A stretch of 64,000 nucleotides of DNA from contig QNQO01000546.1 in NCBI GenBank assembly GCA_003290165.1, forward strand, positions 248,001 to 312,000, given 5' to 3'. This DNA comes from Berberis thunbergii (Eukaryota > Streptophyta > Magnoliopsida > Ranunculales > Berberidaceae). The notes below the pieces were generated by a model, which worked only from the letters and a program-made list of their open reading frames with translations, made no database searches and had not been told where the DNA came from. This document shows positions 26,034 through 37,688 of the stretch, one piece after another. The position numbers were made by a program, and so were the translations under genes. Positions within the stretch are counted from its first letter, which is position 1, and each line of letters starts with the position of its first letter.

Positions 26034-26290
26034 GTTTTGAGTCGTCCATGGGGAAGACAAGTTTCCTTTTTGAAAGTAGATCCACAATGACAAAGTTCAC
26101 CAAAATCTAATCGACGATCAACAGGCAACCATAACAGATATAACTCTCTGCAGATCCTCAACTCAGCAACAATCACAATAACCTTCATATTGGCAATGCT
26201 ATAATTCAAGCAGTCCGCGATCAAGACGCAACTCAGACCATCAGGCCAATTGCACCAGAAAATCGAATTCCACAACATGCAATAGCTCAG

Positions 26291-27540
26291 ATGATCCAGA
26301 CATCCGACAACACCGCTACGAATCCTCGGGTAGACCTGCTTATGGTTCAAATGAACCACATGACAAATATGCTGGAAAAACTTACTCAGGAGTGCATTCA
26401 GTCAGTCGATCCTATCAAAGCGTCACCCCAGAAAAAATCCACCAACCGAGCTTGAGAAAGCGAGGAGGCTCCTACAAAATCTCAACAGAAAAATCTCGAA
26501 AGCAATGAACTTCCCCAGGGTATGACTCCACAAATTGATAGAATACCTGCCAAAATTTTGTTCAGAATCGGAGTCACGGATCCCACCGTATTATATTAGC
26601 AATGCCCTTATTATCTGACACCCTCATGATAACTCCCATGCCAAAGAAGTTCATTCCACCAAAGTTCGAATTGTATGATGGCACCAACAGATCATTTGAG
26701 GCATTTACACTACATGATGGCATTGAAGGAGACTACAAATTCAATTTTGTGCAGAACGTTTCCTATTAGTCTTACCTCCACAACAATGAACTGGTTCAAT
26801 AGCTTGCCACCAAGGTCAATAGACTCCTTCTAGGGGATAGCCACCGCCTTTATCACAAGATTCATCGAAAGTCAGCGGATGATAAAGGACCACACTACCT
26901 CTTCCATATCAAACAAAAGCCCAAAAAAAACGATAAAAGGAATACATCACTAGTTTCACTAATGAGATGATGATGATCGAGGGATGCAGCGATGACACGG
27001 CCACTGCTAATTTCTTTGTCAGACATAAAAAAATGTCCTTTTTATGCTTTCAACTTGTACCCTTCAAAAAACATGGTGATCCTGTTGAAACAACCGAAAA
27101 ACACATTTCTATCGAGGAGATGAAAGCTGTTAGGAAGAAAAATGACCAAGAAAAGGTAAACCACTCGAAGAAACGGGAGGATAACATTCAATTAAAGAGG
27201 CATCAGAAGAGCAGAAGAACCAAATCCAACTATCAAGAGTTCGGGAATCTGCAGTTGATACGGCCTAAACATGAGCAAGTAACGAGTGTGATGTAAAATA
27301 CATAAAAATCATACACAACCCTGAAAAACGAGTCGGGCCAATATATTGAAGCATATGGCGAAATGGAAATACATCAACTGGCCTCTCAGAATGTTAGGAG
27401 ACCCAAAAAGAAGAGACAAAACAAACATCGTTCCTGCCATAAGGATCACGGGTACTTTACTAAAGATTGCTACAATCTAAAATATGGAATTGAGCATTGG
27501 CTTTAGAGATGACGACTTGACGAATTCATTGGAATGCCAG
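26291..27540 (+). pseudogene. Tat-like gag, copy C, the longest of the three
   Basis: It runs from the gag start (ATG 26291) through the core to a C-terminal zinc-finger-like block near 27430-27540 with HKDHGYFTKDCYNLK and RLDEFIGMPD. That end matches the minus-strand gag at 33955-35391. It retains the ~35 bases lost in A and B. Stops and frameshifts are frequent, so it is not functional. Nothing recognisable as protease or reverse transcriptase follows, so the element was truncated after gag. Confidence 0.8.
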
Positions 27541-28773
27541 ATAAGCAACTCATTTCTGTATGGACTGTTTCTAGTTGTTATTGAAGCTTCAAAAGTGTAT
27601 CCACCATTTTCCTGACCTAATTAGTAATGGGTATTGTTGGTTGGCCTGACCTCCATTGTAGCATTATCTTTTACTTCGAAAGGCTCATTCTCCTAAACAT
27701 TTCCTTTATCAAAAGAAATTTTCCATAGACGGTGCTAAATGTTTGTTCCAAAATTCATAATCACCTTATAATGCACACTTTTGATCCAACCGTGGTCTAT
27801 TAAGCTCTTCGTCCCACAAACACTTGAAACACTTCTTTCAATATGCGAATTTCATGTATGAAGATCCCTGACGCTTAAATTATTAAACACATCGAGTATA
27901 GCATAAAATAAGGAAAACCAACTTTCTCTAAGTATTCAAGCTGTCAAAGTCGAATCAACTCTTTGGGGACGAATGGTCATTATTTATACTCCTCCAATAA
28001 GCCTAGAGGCACTCACCACTTTATTTGACACAATAAAATGATCTCTCAAAAGGTGATCTATGTCATGGTGTTTGACTTTGACAAACTTGCAGTTTTGTTT
28101 TGTCACTGTTTATTTGCCTTGCATGGTTAGCTCTAACCGACCATCCCACATGTCCATTTCGGATTGGATGAATTTTCTGCTTTGTCGCTAATCCCATTAG
28201 TCCAAACTTTTATATTTAACCTTACTTTTTCCATAGACAATTATGTCTAGGGGCACCTATTTTACTCGATTTTGACTCACCTACCTTTATTTCCATCTCA
28301 TGTAAAAGGCACATTTCCATTGTCATGCATTATTTACTTCTCATGGAATCTCTATTATCAACTAACTAGGGGTGGAAGCACACTACGTTTTGATATTTAG
28401 TAAATTAACCCAAAATCAAGGATTGTGATTTCACGAAATTACACGAAAGTTTGCCAAAATTTTCGGTTTTTGAAATTTCAAAAAGAAAAAGGGTGAAAGA
28501 AAAAATTAAATTTTTTCGAGGGGTTTTCAAAAAAAAATTGAAGTTTTTTCTTAAATTTCGGAGTTTTTTCGTAAAAATACCAAATCCAGCTACTAAAAAT
28601 TATTTTTTGGAAAATTTTCGGAGTTTTTTTAAAAATTTTGAGGTTTTTTTTTCTAATTATCATTTGTTCTAATTACTTATTGATTTTTGAAACCACCCTC
28701 TAATTTCCTAATTACCACTTATTCTACTTATATATTGATTTTTTAGACTACCCTCTGATATTCTAATTATAGG
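27541..28773. other. Non-coding DNA between the tandem array and the inverted Tat element
   Basis: No homology or structure recognised. The stretch 28440-28670 is dominated by long A and T runs with repeated TTTCGGAGTTTTTTC, which yields meaningless Lys/Phe-rich ORFs on both strands. Confidence 0.5.
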
Positions 28774-29313
28774 TGATGCATCCAAAAATCGTCCTCCTGT
28801 GAGTTTAACTTGCAAAACAATTGTTCGACTGTCAAGAACCACCTTTTTGGTTACCGAAGGCATTCCGATGCTTAAGTCAGTAACTCTGTTGGAAGAAGGA
28901 AGTAAATCTGGACATAATTCAGTTAAAGTTGCATACCTATGTCGAATGTTCTCTTTACCTTTCATAATGACCGTGGTTAATTCTCTGCGTGACTTAAGCA
29001 AATGAGGCACAACGGGAAGATATGTTTCTTGTAATAGTGTCCTCCTTAATGGAGATGCATTTTGGAGGCGTAACCCCCTCCACGACTCTTTTTGGTGCAA
29101 CGTTCCTATTCTTTATAAGAAAACTTGTGTTGGGCCTGGGTTTGGGCCTTGTGTACGTCTCTTCGTTGTCGGGCCTCGTCTGGGCCTCTATAATTGGCTT
29201 TACTCTTCCTGGGCTTTATGAGCTGGTCCAATAGGTTGAATGTTATATCTTCGTGATGAGTCTCTATGCCACATGTACGGCCGTAATGATCGGTCTATTT
29301 TGATGTATCATCA
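28774..29313 (-). repeat. 3' LTR of the inverted Tat-like element
   Basis: The minus strand starts TGATGATACATC at 29313 and ends GGATGCATCA at 28774 (540 bases). It pairs with 35498-35775 and with the array LTRs in reverse. Its ends are a TGATG/CATCA inverted repeat. Confidence 0.82.
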
Positions 29314-29528
29314 GCTACTCCTCCTTTTAGTTTGTAGGCATGCTGACATGGCCACTAACTTCGTGATGGTTTGTCTTTCAATTCCATCATTACCTTGTAT
29401 TTAATGTTGTCAGTAACTTTTTGCGAGTTGGTGTCTCGTTTATTTGCTTGCCTATCCATTTTTTAGCACATTTTTGGAGTTCGTGTAGTCATCATATCTC
29501 GTACGCTGTCCCATGAGCTGTCCCTTCA

Positions 29529-32076
29529 TTGCTCGGCTCTATAAAAGAAGATGCGACGACTTCATTTTCCCTCTTCACGCTATCTTTGAAATTAGGGTTT
29601 CCTCATTTTCCCTTCGTCTTCTTTGTTTTCATTGCTTCTATGTTTTACAACGATGTTGTTGGTGATAAGCTAAGTGGTAAGTCATTAACTCTGTGTGAAG
29701 CTCATTATTCTCCCAATAGAGCTTCTCAGGCAATGCTGGAAAGTCTTTGTTCTAATTATAATCTTTCCCCCGACCTCGAGATTATCGTACCTGGATAGGA
29801 TGATAGCCCTTGTAATTTGAAGGTTAGATACATCACACTGTATTCATACATGTTTTCTTCTGGCTTTTGGTTTTCATTTTTGGAGTTGTTCTAGGAGTAT
29901 TTGAACTTCTTAGGTATTCCTCCTGCCCAAATGGGCCCCAATGGTTGAAATGGGATGGACTCTTCTTACGCGAGGGTTGTTTTATCCGACATTCATTTGA
30001 ATGTGAGGTTTTTGCATTCAGTGGTTGGTCTGTTGGGGAACAGGGATATCTATTTTTTCCGTTCTCTAGAGTGTTTCGAGAAACTTAACGACGACATTCA
30101 TGATTGGTCACGATCATGGTTTTACGCTTCCGTGAATTCTGGCTACTTCCAATTGCGAGGTCGTTTGATTTTTTGATCATTCTGTTTTCCCAATAAGCAG
30201 AAGAATCTTCACTTAACTGCTGAGGAACAAAAGATCAATGAACTATTCTCGAAGCTTCACCATTTTCCCTTGGAAGCATTTCTTTCCGAGGGTATCCTGG
30301 AGCGTAGTGGTTTGTACACTATGAGTGAAGTGGAGTGAGCTTTATTTACTAAGTCTCGTGCAAAGGCCTTTGCTACTCGCGCTTCTCGTCCTGGCATTAG
30401 TGATGCTAGCATTGATTGGGAAGTGAGCTCAGATCGGAGTGTTACAGCTCTCAATGCTCCTGCTGATATCACAATCCTTGCTTCAAGAAAAAAAACTTGC
30501 AAGGTCTACAAGTCTGTTGAGGCAATTTTCGGTAGACCTTGGTCGGGTTCCAAGGAAGAAATGACTTTCTAATCGTGGTTCTGCTCAGATTGTGTCCCGT
30601 CCGAATCCATGTTCAGGATGTTACGGGGGGCTGTGTCTCACCCAAGTCCTTCCCACGATGATGTTGCAAAAATTGATCATGAATCTTTCGAGGAGGTTGA
30701 GGAGATGAGGCTCGCGCTGAAAAGGAGTGAGATGGAGACTACTCATTAGCTGAATGATAATGAAAGAAAGCTTTTTTCTGCTTACGGTGTCTCGGATGCT
30801 GCTGAGTTGTCTAATGATGATCCCTGGGTCATTAATGAAAAAATGCTTCAGCTAGTGGTAGAGCAGTCTAAAGACATTGGTGGTGGTCAGAGATTCAAGG
30901 ATTACTCTCATTCACCTTCTATTGATGTCAGCAAAGCAGTCGGGTTCTTAGTTTCTTCTCATGTTCATCAGGTTTCTCATCTCCCGTTGTTACCATTGGA
31001 CTTGCCCTTAGCAAGGATGCTTCTCAACAATAGGGTAAAAATGGTTTTTCCGTTGTTACTGTTATTCCTTATGTTCTTCCCACGGTCGGGGGTGGTTTTT
31101 CAGTGCTCCCGGATCCTAGTGTCTTTCATCCACGGGTTGGTTGGACTGAGCCTGGCTCGAAGGACATCCGTATCAAGTTGAATGACAAGTTATGCTGGTT
31201 CACTCAACTTGACATGCATGACAGTGCACGTAGGTTGGTAAATGAGTGGCATAACCGGTTGGTGGAAAGGCTTTCGATGCCTGTACTGGATCCATTTGAT
31301 GACATCAATCACGGTCTTGAGCATATAATGGACGGGATGAAACATCTCGCCTATGCAGGGGTGATGGGCTTGGTGTATCGAGCTGGTTGCAATCAAATGG
31401 CTTTGTTGGAGGGGAGATTGGCGACATTGTTGCTGGTGTTTTCTCATGTTCTTTCTCAATTTGATGCGTTAAAAATGCAATGCACGGAATCAGAGAAAGC
31501 TTTAGGGGCTGCTCGAAAGTCGTTGGTTGAGGCGAAAAGTATGCGGGGTAAATCTGTTACTGAGCTTGACTTTTTGAAAGATAAGTTAGATGGGGTTATA
31601 CCCATCTACGTGATGTGGAAAAAGAGGTATCCACTGAGAAAACGACTTACGATGAAGCTTTTTGTGCTAAAGTGGAGCAATCCGTTATGTGTGATACTGC
31701 TGAGAGGCGAGTGGAACAAATAATTTCTATGCTCGATGGTGTCAAGGCAAATACTTTCAGTATGCTCTCTACCGCTGAGGGGCAGCTTGTCGCGACCAAA
31801 AATGAACTCGTTGTTGTTAAGGATAGGCTCTGTATAATCGAAGACGAAGTTTGGAAGCAAGTTGCTGACGAGCGAGTTGGGCTTCTTGATTATATCGAGG
31901 GGCTTGGCTATGATTTGTCCAAGTATCGTCACCTGGTTGGTGAAGCTTTTGAGGATGATGATATCAAAGAATTTGCTTCAGTAGGTGAGGAGCCATCACT
32001 TCTTCTACCCTCGAGTGCTCCAGAACCATTATTACTCCTCTTTCCCGAAAAAAAAGTCTTTCTCATGTTCCTGTGA
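29529..32076 (+). pseudogene. Antisense extra ORF of the Tat-like element (putative gypsy-type transposon domain plus coiled coil), broken
   Basis: Plus-strand pieces from 29529 to 32076 read as one decayed protein lying antisense to the host element. The N-terminal half has YLNFLGIPPAQMGPNG and NRDIYFFRSLECFE, matching in layout the 'putative gypsy type transposon' (Transposase_28-like) domain found in plant Tat ORFs. The C-terminal half (about 31103-32076) is rich in Glu, Lys, Leu and Ala with heptad-like spacing (ESEKALGAARKSLVEAK), suggesting a coiled coil. There are several stops (for example near 29797 and 30338) and a frameshift near 31610. The function of this ORF class is not known to me. 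The position, just inside the 3' LTR and antisense, is the diagnostic feature. Confidence 0.75.
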
Positions 32077-32355
32077 GTGATGATCCTATAATTGCTTTCG
32101 TTTCTTCCCCCACTTCTTTATCTCATTCTTCGGATGTAACAGAGTAGTATTATCAATAAAAATGGACTTTTGTTGTTTCTCTTCTTTTTAGTTTTGTTGT
32201 AGATGTCGTGGATTTTGCTTTGGAATCTTTTATAGTTGCTTTCGTGCTTTGGCTCGTAGTTCATCTAATGGTGGGTTAACATTGACCTTCCTAATTTGCC
32301 GCAAAGAGTTGTTTTTGCTTGTACTTCCTCGAATCATATTGAGTTGTTCCCCTAA

Positions 32356-33130
32356 TTCTAACTTTGTTGATTCAATGTGTTTGTCGACTCAAAGTCTTTT
32401 TGTTAAGTCAACTTGTTGTTGAGCATTTACTTCGTTAACTCGACATCTTGGTCAACTCGAAGGTTTTTTTTTTGTGATAAGTTGAATCGAATGTCTAACC
32501 TTTACTCTGTTGACTCAACATCTTGGTCGATGCATAGTTTTTGTGGTTAGTTGACTCGGATGTTTAACCTTTACTTCGTTAACTCGACATCTCGATCGAT
32601 TTGAAGCTTCTATGTTTAGTTGACTCGGGTATCCAACTTTTACTTCGTAACTCGGCATCTCGGTCAACTCAAAGTTTTTATGTTTAGTTGAATCGAGTAT
32701 CCAACTTTTACTTCGTTAACTCGATATCTCAGTCAACTTGAAGTTTTTGTGTTTAGTTGACTCGGGTGTCCAACTTTTACTTCGTTTACTCGACATCTAG
32801 GTCGACTCGAATTTTTTGTATTTAGTTGACTCAGGTGTCCAACTTTTACTTCATTAGCTTGACATCTCAGTCGACTTGAAGTTTTTGTGTTTAGTTACCT
32901 TGGGTATCCAACTTTTACTTCGTTAATTCAACATCTGGATCGACTTAAATTTTTGTGTTTAGTTGACTCGGATGTCCAACTTTTACTTCGTTAACTTGAC
33001 ATCTCGATCGACTCGAAGTTTTTGTGTTTAGTTGACTCGGGTGTCAAACTTTTACTTTGTTAACTTGACATCTCGATCGACTTGAAGTTTTTGTGTTTGG
33101 TTGACTCGAGTGTCCAACCTTTACTTCGTG
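32356..33130. repeat. 69-bp tandem repeat array, about 11 copies
   Basis: The phrase TTGACTCGGGTGTCCAAC recurs at about 32551, 32620, 32688, 32757, 32826, 32895, 32963, 33032 and 33102, a spacing of 68-70 bases. Between copies run TTACTTCGTTAACTCGACAT and GATCGACTCGAAG. Monomers differ by scattered substitutions. There are no unique spacers, so it is not a CRISPR-like array. It lies between the antisense ORF and gag of the Tat-like element. Confidence 0.93.
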
Positions 33131-33479
33131 GTTGATCACACCAGAAATATATATCCGAATTGTGTCGTTGATTGCTCTGTATGGCTAATTCATTGACATA
33201 TCTATTTTGTTGTCCACGAGAAAATTTGGGGCTCTAAATTCGTAATCTTATTGATATTCCCTTTTGATGTTTTCACCAGCCTTAGCTGTTAAGACATTTA
33301 CGCTAGTTCGAAGTATGATTTGTTTTGCCTTCCTTTACTCTTTATTGGTTTTCGTATTAGAGATTGGTGTTTTTTGTTGCTTTGTTTTCTTTGTTTCATC
33401 CTCGTATGTCATGTATGATGTTGTGACTAGCAGGCTCAAGGTGTTGTTCTATCTGATGGCTGAATAGTGTTGGCTTGTT

Positions 33480-33615
33480 CAATCATGCTCATGTCATCAC
33501 CAAACTGTCCGATCGTGCTTTTGTCAACACCAAACTGTCCAATCAGGCTCACATCAGCACCAAATTGCCCAATCATGCTCACATCAGCACCAAAGTGTCT
33601 AATCATGTTAATGCT
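33480..33615. repeat. Short tandem repeat of ~30 bases, about five copies
   Basis: Degenerate units built on CACCAAACTGTCCAATCA and CTCACATCAG repeat across this stretch. The small ORFs on both strands here only translate the repeat. Confidence 0.75.
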
Positions 33616-33954
33616 AGCTCTGTGTTTTGGTGTCAACCATCAGGGTTCGGCTGAGTCTGTTGCTGTCAGTTTTGTCGTTAGTGATTCGGGTAGAGCTTGC
33701 ATCCATCGGTAGGATCTTTTGACTCATATTAGTTGGTTGATGCAAACTTCTCCATATTTTGTGCATTCGTGAAATGTCTGGTCAGTATCCTTGTTCTGAT
33801 ATAAATCGGTTCGAGTGAGAAGTTCTCCTGGATGCTTCGTGTGCTTTGCTTCATCCGGCTATGCAGTATGCGGCGTATATTAGCTCTCTGGGATGTTCTT
33901 TTGATCCCGCAACATTGTCTACTTTCTCCTTCCATGCAAGTTGTTTTCCGGCAT

Positions 33955-35391
33955 TCCGATGAACTTGTTGAGTCGTCCTTTTTGGGCCCATTGCTCGATT
34001 TCGTCTTTTAGATTTTAGCAGTCTTCGGTATCGTGCCTACGATCCTTATGGAAGGAACAATATTTGGTTTTGTCTTTTCCTTCTGGGTCTTCTCTCATCC
34101 TAAACAGCCAGTTGACGTTATCACATTTCGCTATGTACTTTAGCATATTTGCTAAACTTGTTTCAGGGTTGTATATGGCTTGTATGTGGTCTTCGTCACA
34201 CTCGTTACTCGCTCATGCTGAGGCCGCCTTGGTTGTAGCTTCTCGGATTCTCGTCGTTGCAAATAGTTCTTTCTGCCATTTCGATGCTTAATCGATAGGT
34301 CGTTATCCTCTCTTTGTTTGTCGTTCTGTCTTCTTACCTCATTTCCTTCCCGTTTCCTTGAAAGACTTTATCTTTCTTGGTCATTTTTTCTGCTGGCCAC
34401 CTTCATCTCCTCAAGGGAGATATGTTTTTGTGTTATTTTTAGCAGGATTTCCATGCCCTTTGGAGGTTCCAGGTCAAGAGCATCAAAGAAGGGACCTCTT
34501 TTCAATCCAGCCACAAAGGTTGCAACGGCTGTGTCATCGCTACATCCATCAATCATTGTCAATTCATCGATAAAACGGATAATATATTCTTGTATTGTTT
34601 CTTCAGGCTTTTGCCTGATATGTAGGAGGTAGTGTGGCCATTTCCTCGTCTGTTGGCTTCCGATGAATCTAGTAATAAAAGCAGGCCAAATTTTGAAAGG
34701 AATCTATCGACCTCGGTGGTAGGTTGTCGAACTAATTCATTGTTGTGGGCGTGAGGTTAATCGGGAATGTCCTTCATAAGATCGATTATGTGATCTCATT
34801 CAGGGCCATCATGTGGTGGAAGTGTCTCAGGTGATCATTTGGGTCGGAAGTACCATCATATACTTCAAACTTTGGTAGAGTGAACTTTTTCGGCATTGCC
34901 ATTTTCATGAGGGCATTAGAAAATGGCGATTTTGCTAACTTGTATAGTATGTTGGGATCCATGACTCCTATTCTGAACGAGATTTTGGTAAGCGTCCCTT
35001 CACATAGTGGATTCTTGCCTCGAGTGGGCTTGTTGCTTTCAAAGTTTCCCTGTTGGGGTTCTATTGGGACTTCGCCACTTCCTTGTACTCGATTGGCAGA
35101 GTTTTGTTATAGTGGTGTCTGAACAGAATCGGCTGGCTGAATGTGCTCCTGGGAGATCTTCTCCAGCATATTTGTTATGTAACTTATCTAGGTTATTAGT
35201 AGGTTTACCAAAGGATCTGTGGCAGTGTCGTCGGATGTTTGGGTTATTTCATGTCGTGGATCCGCATTTTCAGATGTTACTGGTCCGATGATCCAGGTTG
35301 CTTCTTTTTCGTAAGCTGTCAGTGATGCATTGTTGTCAATAGGAGAGTTGTCATGACCACTGCTTGGTTGAGGATCTGCAGACTGTGTCAT
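33955..35391 (-). pseudogene. Tat-like gag of the inverted element
   Basis: The minus strand starts at an ATG at 35391 (MTQSADPQPSSG) and proceeds to the core PKKFTLPKFEVYDGTSDP near 34890, then DHLRHFHHMMALNE. It continues to LLKITQKHISLEEM at ~34420 and a zinc-finger-like YCSFHKDRRHDTEDC near 34050-34010. It keeps the NLPPRSIDSF stretch deleted in array copies A and B. Stops (for example after ALNEIT and inside the zinc block) make it non-functional. No protease or polymerase follows. Confidence 0.82.
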
Positions 35392-35477
35392 TTTCTTTGA
35401 CGACTTGTTGATCTTTTATCAGGCCATGGTGAGCTTTGTCACTGTGTATTTTGTTTTTAGAAAGGAAACTCATCATT

Positions 35478-35775
35478 CCCCACAAACGGGGCCAAACTGA
35501 TGCATCCAAAAATCGTTATCCAGTGAGTTTGACCTGCAAACCAATCGTCAGACTGTCAAGGACCACATTTTTGGTGGTCGAAGGCACTTCAATGCTTAAG
35601 TCAGTAACTCTGTTGGAAGAAGGAAGTAAATATGGACAAAACTCAGTTAAACTTGCATACTTGTGTCGAATGTTCCCTTTACCTTTGATAATGGTCACAG
35701 TTAATTCTCTGCATGACTTAAGCATGTGAGGCACAACGGAAGGAGATGCTTCTTGTAACAGTCTCCTCGTTAATG
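35478..35775 (-). repeat. Partial 5' LTR and adjoining primer-site region of the inverted Tat-like element
   Basis: The LTR end GGATGCATCA lies at 35498 on the minus strand, followed by GTTTGGCCCCGTTTGTGGGG. About 278 bases match the 3' LTR at 28774-29051; similarity then stops at GTTAATGAA near 35775, so the outer half of this LTR is missing. Confidence 0.78.
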
Positions 35776-37373
35776 AAGTATCAAATTTTATCAAAAGTCC
35801 GAGATGCTCATGATGATCTTTTGTGACGAAGTGGTGATATTCATGGCAATGTTGAGGATCGTGCTAGATTAACCATTGTTTTGTCAAATAATATGACCAT
35901 AACTTTTGTGCGTTATAACATTGTCACAACTGTGGTTGAGAGTTATGATAGATGTGAATATGGTAAATTTTAACCATCACATATTGTGACTATCACAACT
36001 TTGTGATCGAGAGTTTTGATGGATAGAGGGAACATGGTAAATTTCAACTATCACAACGTTGACCGTCACAACTTTGTGACCGAGAGTTTTGATATATGGG
36101 GAACATGATTGATTTAAAACATCACAACATTATGACTATTATATATCAATGTCTGAGTTTGAATATGGTTTAACCCTTTCATTGTCAAAATCTTGAAACC
36201 AATTTTTTTTCCTTCCAAAAATGTATTCAAATGGGAGCATCTTATCTCTTTGTTTGGCTCTACTATGCTAATATCTCTTTGATTCGATGTGAAAATATAG
36301 CATTTTGCACGAAACCACCATCTATTGGAACTTCAAAGGTTGAACGTTGGATTCATAATCCTTAAAAAGTTTGTCTTCTTTCACGTCTTTGATAAAATTT
36401 GCAGCTAAAAATTTTCAACTTATCGTGCCATAAAAGAGTTTTCCACCTCTTATAGGAGATGGACTCCCACAACTTAGAGTGAAAGGAGTTTTTCACCCCT
36501 CACAGTGCTCATCAATGGGTTTTTTTGGGGGAGGGGTGATAGGAGGTTATTGCATTGGAGCTAACTAATAAAAATGTGAAAAGGGACATAGGGTTTGTGT
36601 GGAGTTGAAATAAAGAAGACTTGGATGAAAGTCTAAAAAAAAAATTGGGGTCTGAATATGATGAGTAATTCTACACGGTGAGGGGAGCTAGCCAGAAGTG
36701 CGCTAGGAGCTGAGTTGGCATGCATGTATCATCATGGGACGTGTATATATATGGGGTGGGATGGATGATAAGTTATTGATGTGATGTATGAAAAATTATT
36801 GATGTGATGTATGTATGTGGTGGGATGTATGTATGGGGATGGGGTGGTATAGATGAAAAATTATTAATGTGATGTATGTATGGGATGGGATGTATGGGAG
36901 TTGAGTTGAGTTGAGTTGACTGCTCATGTAGTAGGTTGTCGGCTCGCATCGATATCTACATCTCCTTATTATTTTTGGGTTGCAGTGCAGTGGCAGTAGG
37001 TGGGTTTTTTAAGAGATTTTTTTTTATGTTTCTAATAATGAGTTGTAATAATTTATGGCAAAAATTCTAGGCAGGCAGGTTTGGTAGCCACTTTTGGGTC
37101 AAGTTTTGGCTTTTTTATACTTCTACCCATTCTATAGATGGTGTTTGTGGTTGTGTTTTAAAGTAAATGGGTAAAAAGTGTTAAAAAAAACTAAATTTTG
37201 GCGCAAAAATAGCTACCAAACTTGACCTGTAGGTCGCACCTTGTTGATAGGTTATGGGATCCTAACAAAACCCAGCTCACTTTCCAAAAAAAATCCACAG
37301 ATCTGGACCGTTCAATAGATCTAACGGTCCAAATTTGTGTGCATGACCCCCTCCTGTGATTTGTGCGCATGAT
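35776..37373. other. Intergenic DNA with small local repeats
   Basis: Around 35880-36140 the phrase ACAACTTTGTGACCGAGAG with GATGGTAAATTT recurs three times at loose spacing. At 36740-36920 a minisatellite built on GATGTATG and GGGATG units follows. No coding sequence is supported. Confidence 0.5.
36740..36920. repeat. Minisatellite built on GATGTATG and TATGGGGTGGGATG units
   Basis: The phrase AAAAATTATTGATGTGATG recurs with GGGTGGGATGTATG between, in irregular order, ending in a TTGAG run near 36900. It is simple-sequence DNA. Confidence 0.7.
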
Positions 37374-37400
37374 CCCCCCCCCCCCCCCCCCCCCCCCCCC
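37374..37400 (+). repeat. Uninterrupted 27-base poly-C run
   Basis: Twenty-seven consecutive C residues. The flanks repeat TTTGTGTGCATGACCCC and TTTGTGCGCATGATCCCC, suggesting that slippage from a short C run produced it. The minus strand would be a 27-base G run. The true length is uncertain in any assembly. Confidence 0.9.
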
Positions 37401-37688
37401 GTCGGATCCGTCTCACGAAGGCCTCTTCTCCTCAAACACAACAGAAAGAACATAATAGAAACCTTGACCTTTTGATTGGAGATCAAACCACCTAGATCCT
37501 TTGATTGTGGATCAGTCACCAATAAACTAAAATAAAAACTTGTATTGTTTGCCTAAACTCTATTACATCATATGTATTTATAGCTGAAAGCAAAAATAAT
37601 ACTTCCTAATTGAATTCAAACCTAATTCTAATCAAACAATAACTCCTAATTCAAAACAAGCTAATATTCCCTAAAATAGAATATTGTT

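Larger units (their letters stand above)
21475..27350 (+). repeat. Tandem segment, copy C (5.9 kb)
   Basis: The last copy. It keeps the full Tat-like LTR and a gag that contains ~35 bases near 26805-26840 absent from A and B. At 27350 gag runs on without a break into 27351-27540, whereas in A and B the same point joins the next copy. The original, unduplicated locus therefore continued as seen here. Confidence 0.9.
28774..35775 (-). mobile_element. Tat-like Ty3/gypsy element without pol, with antisense ORF and tandem-repeat region
   Basis: On the minus strand the order is: partial 5' LTR (35775-35498), conserved TTTGGCCCCGTTTGTGGGG, gag (35391-33955), a spacer with short repeats, a 69-bp tandem array, a large ORF on the opposite strand, and a complete 3' LTR (29313-28774). 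The gag and LTR belong to the same family as those in the tandem array. An antisense extra ORF between pol and the 3' LTR, and tandem repeats in the same region, are known traits of Tat-lineage elements. No reverse transcriptase, RNase H or integrase is visible, so the element is defective or depends on helpers. Confidence 0.82.

Noticed and set aside
28451..28672. Lys/Phe-rich ORFs on both strands
   Set aside because: Produced by A/T homopolymer runs, with no support as genes.
32356..33130. Regular repeats that could suggest a CRISPR-like array
   Set aside because: The monomers are contiguous 69-base tandem units without unique spacers, in plant nuclear DNA.
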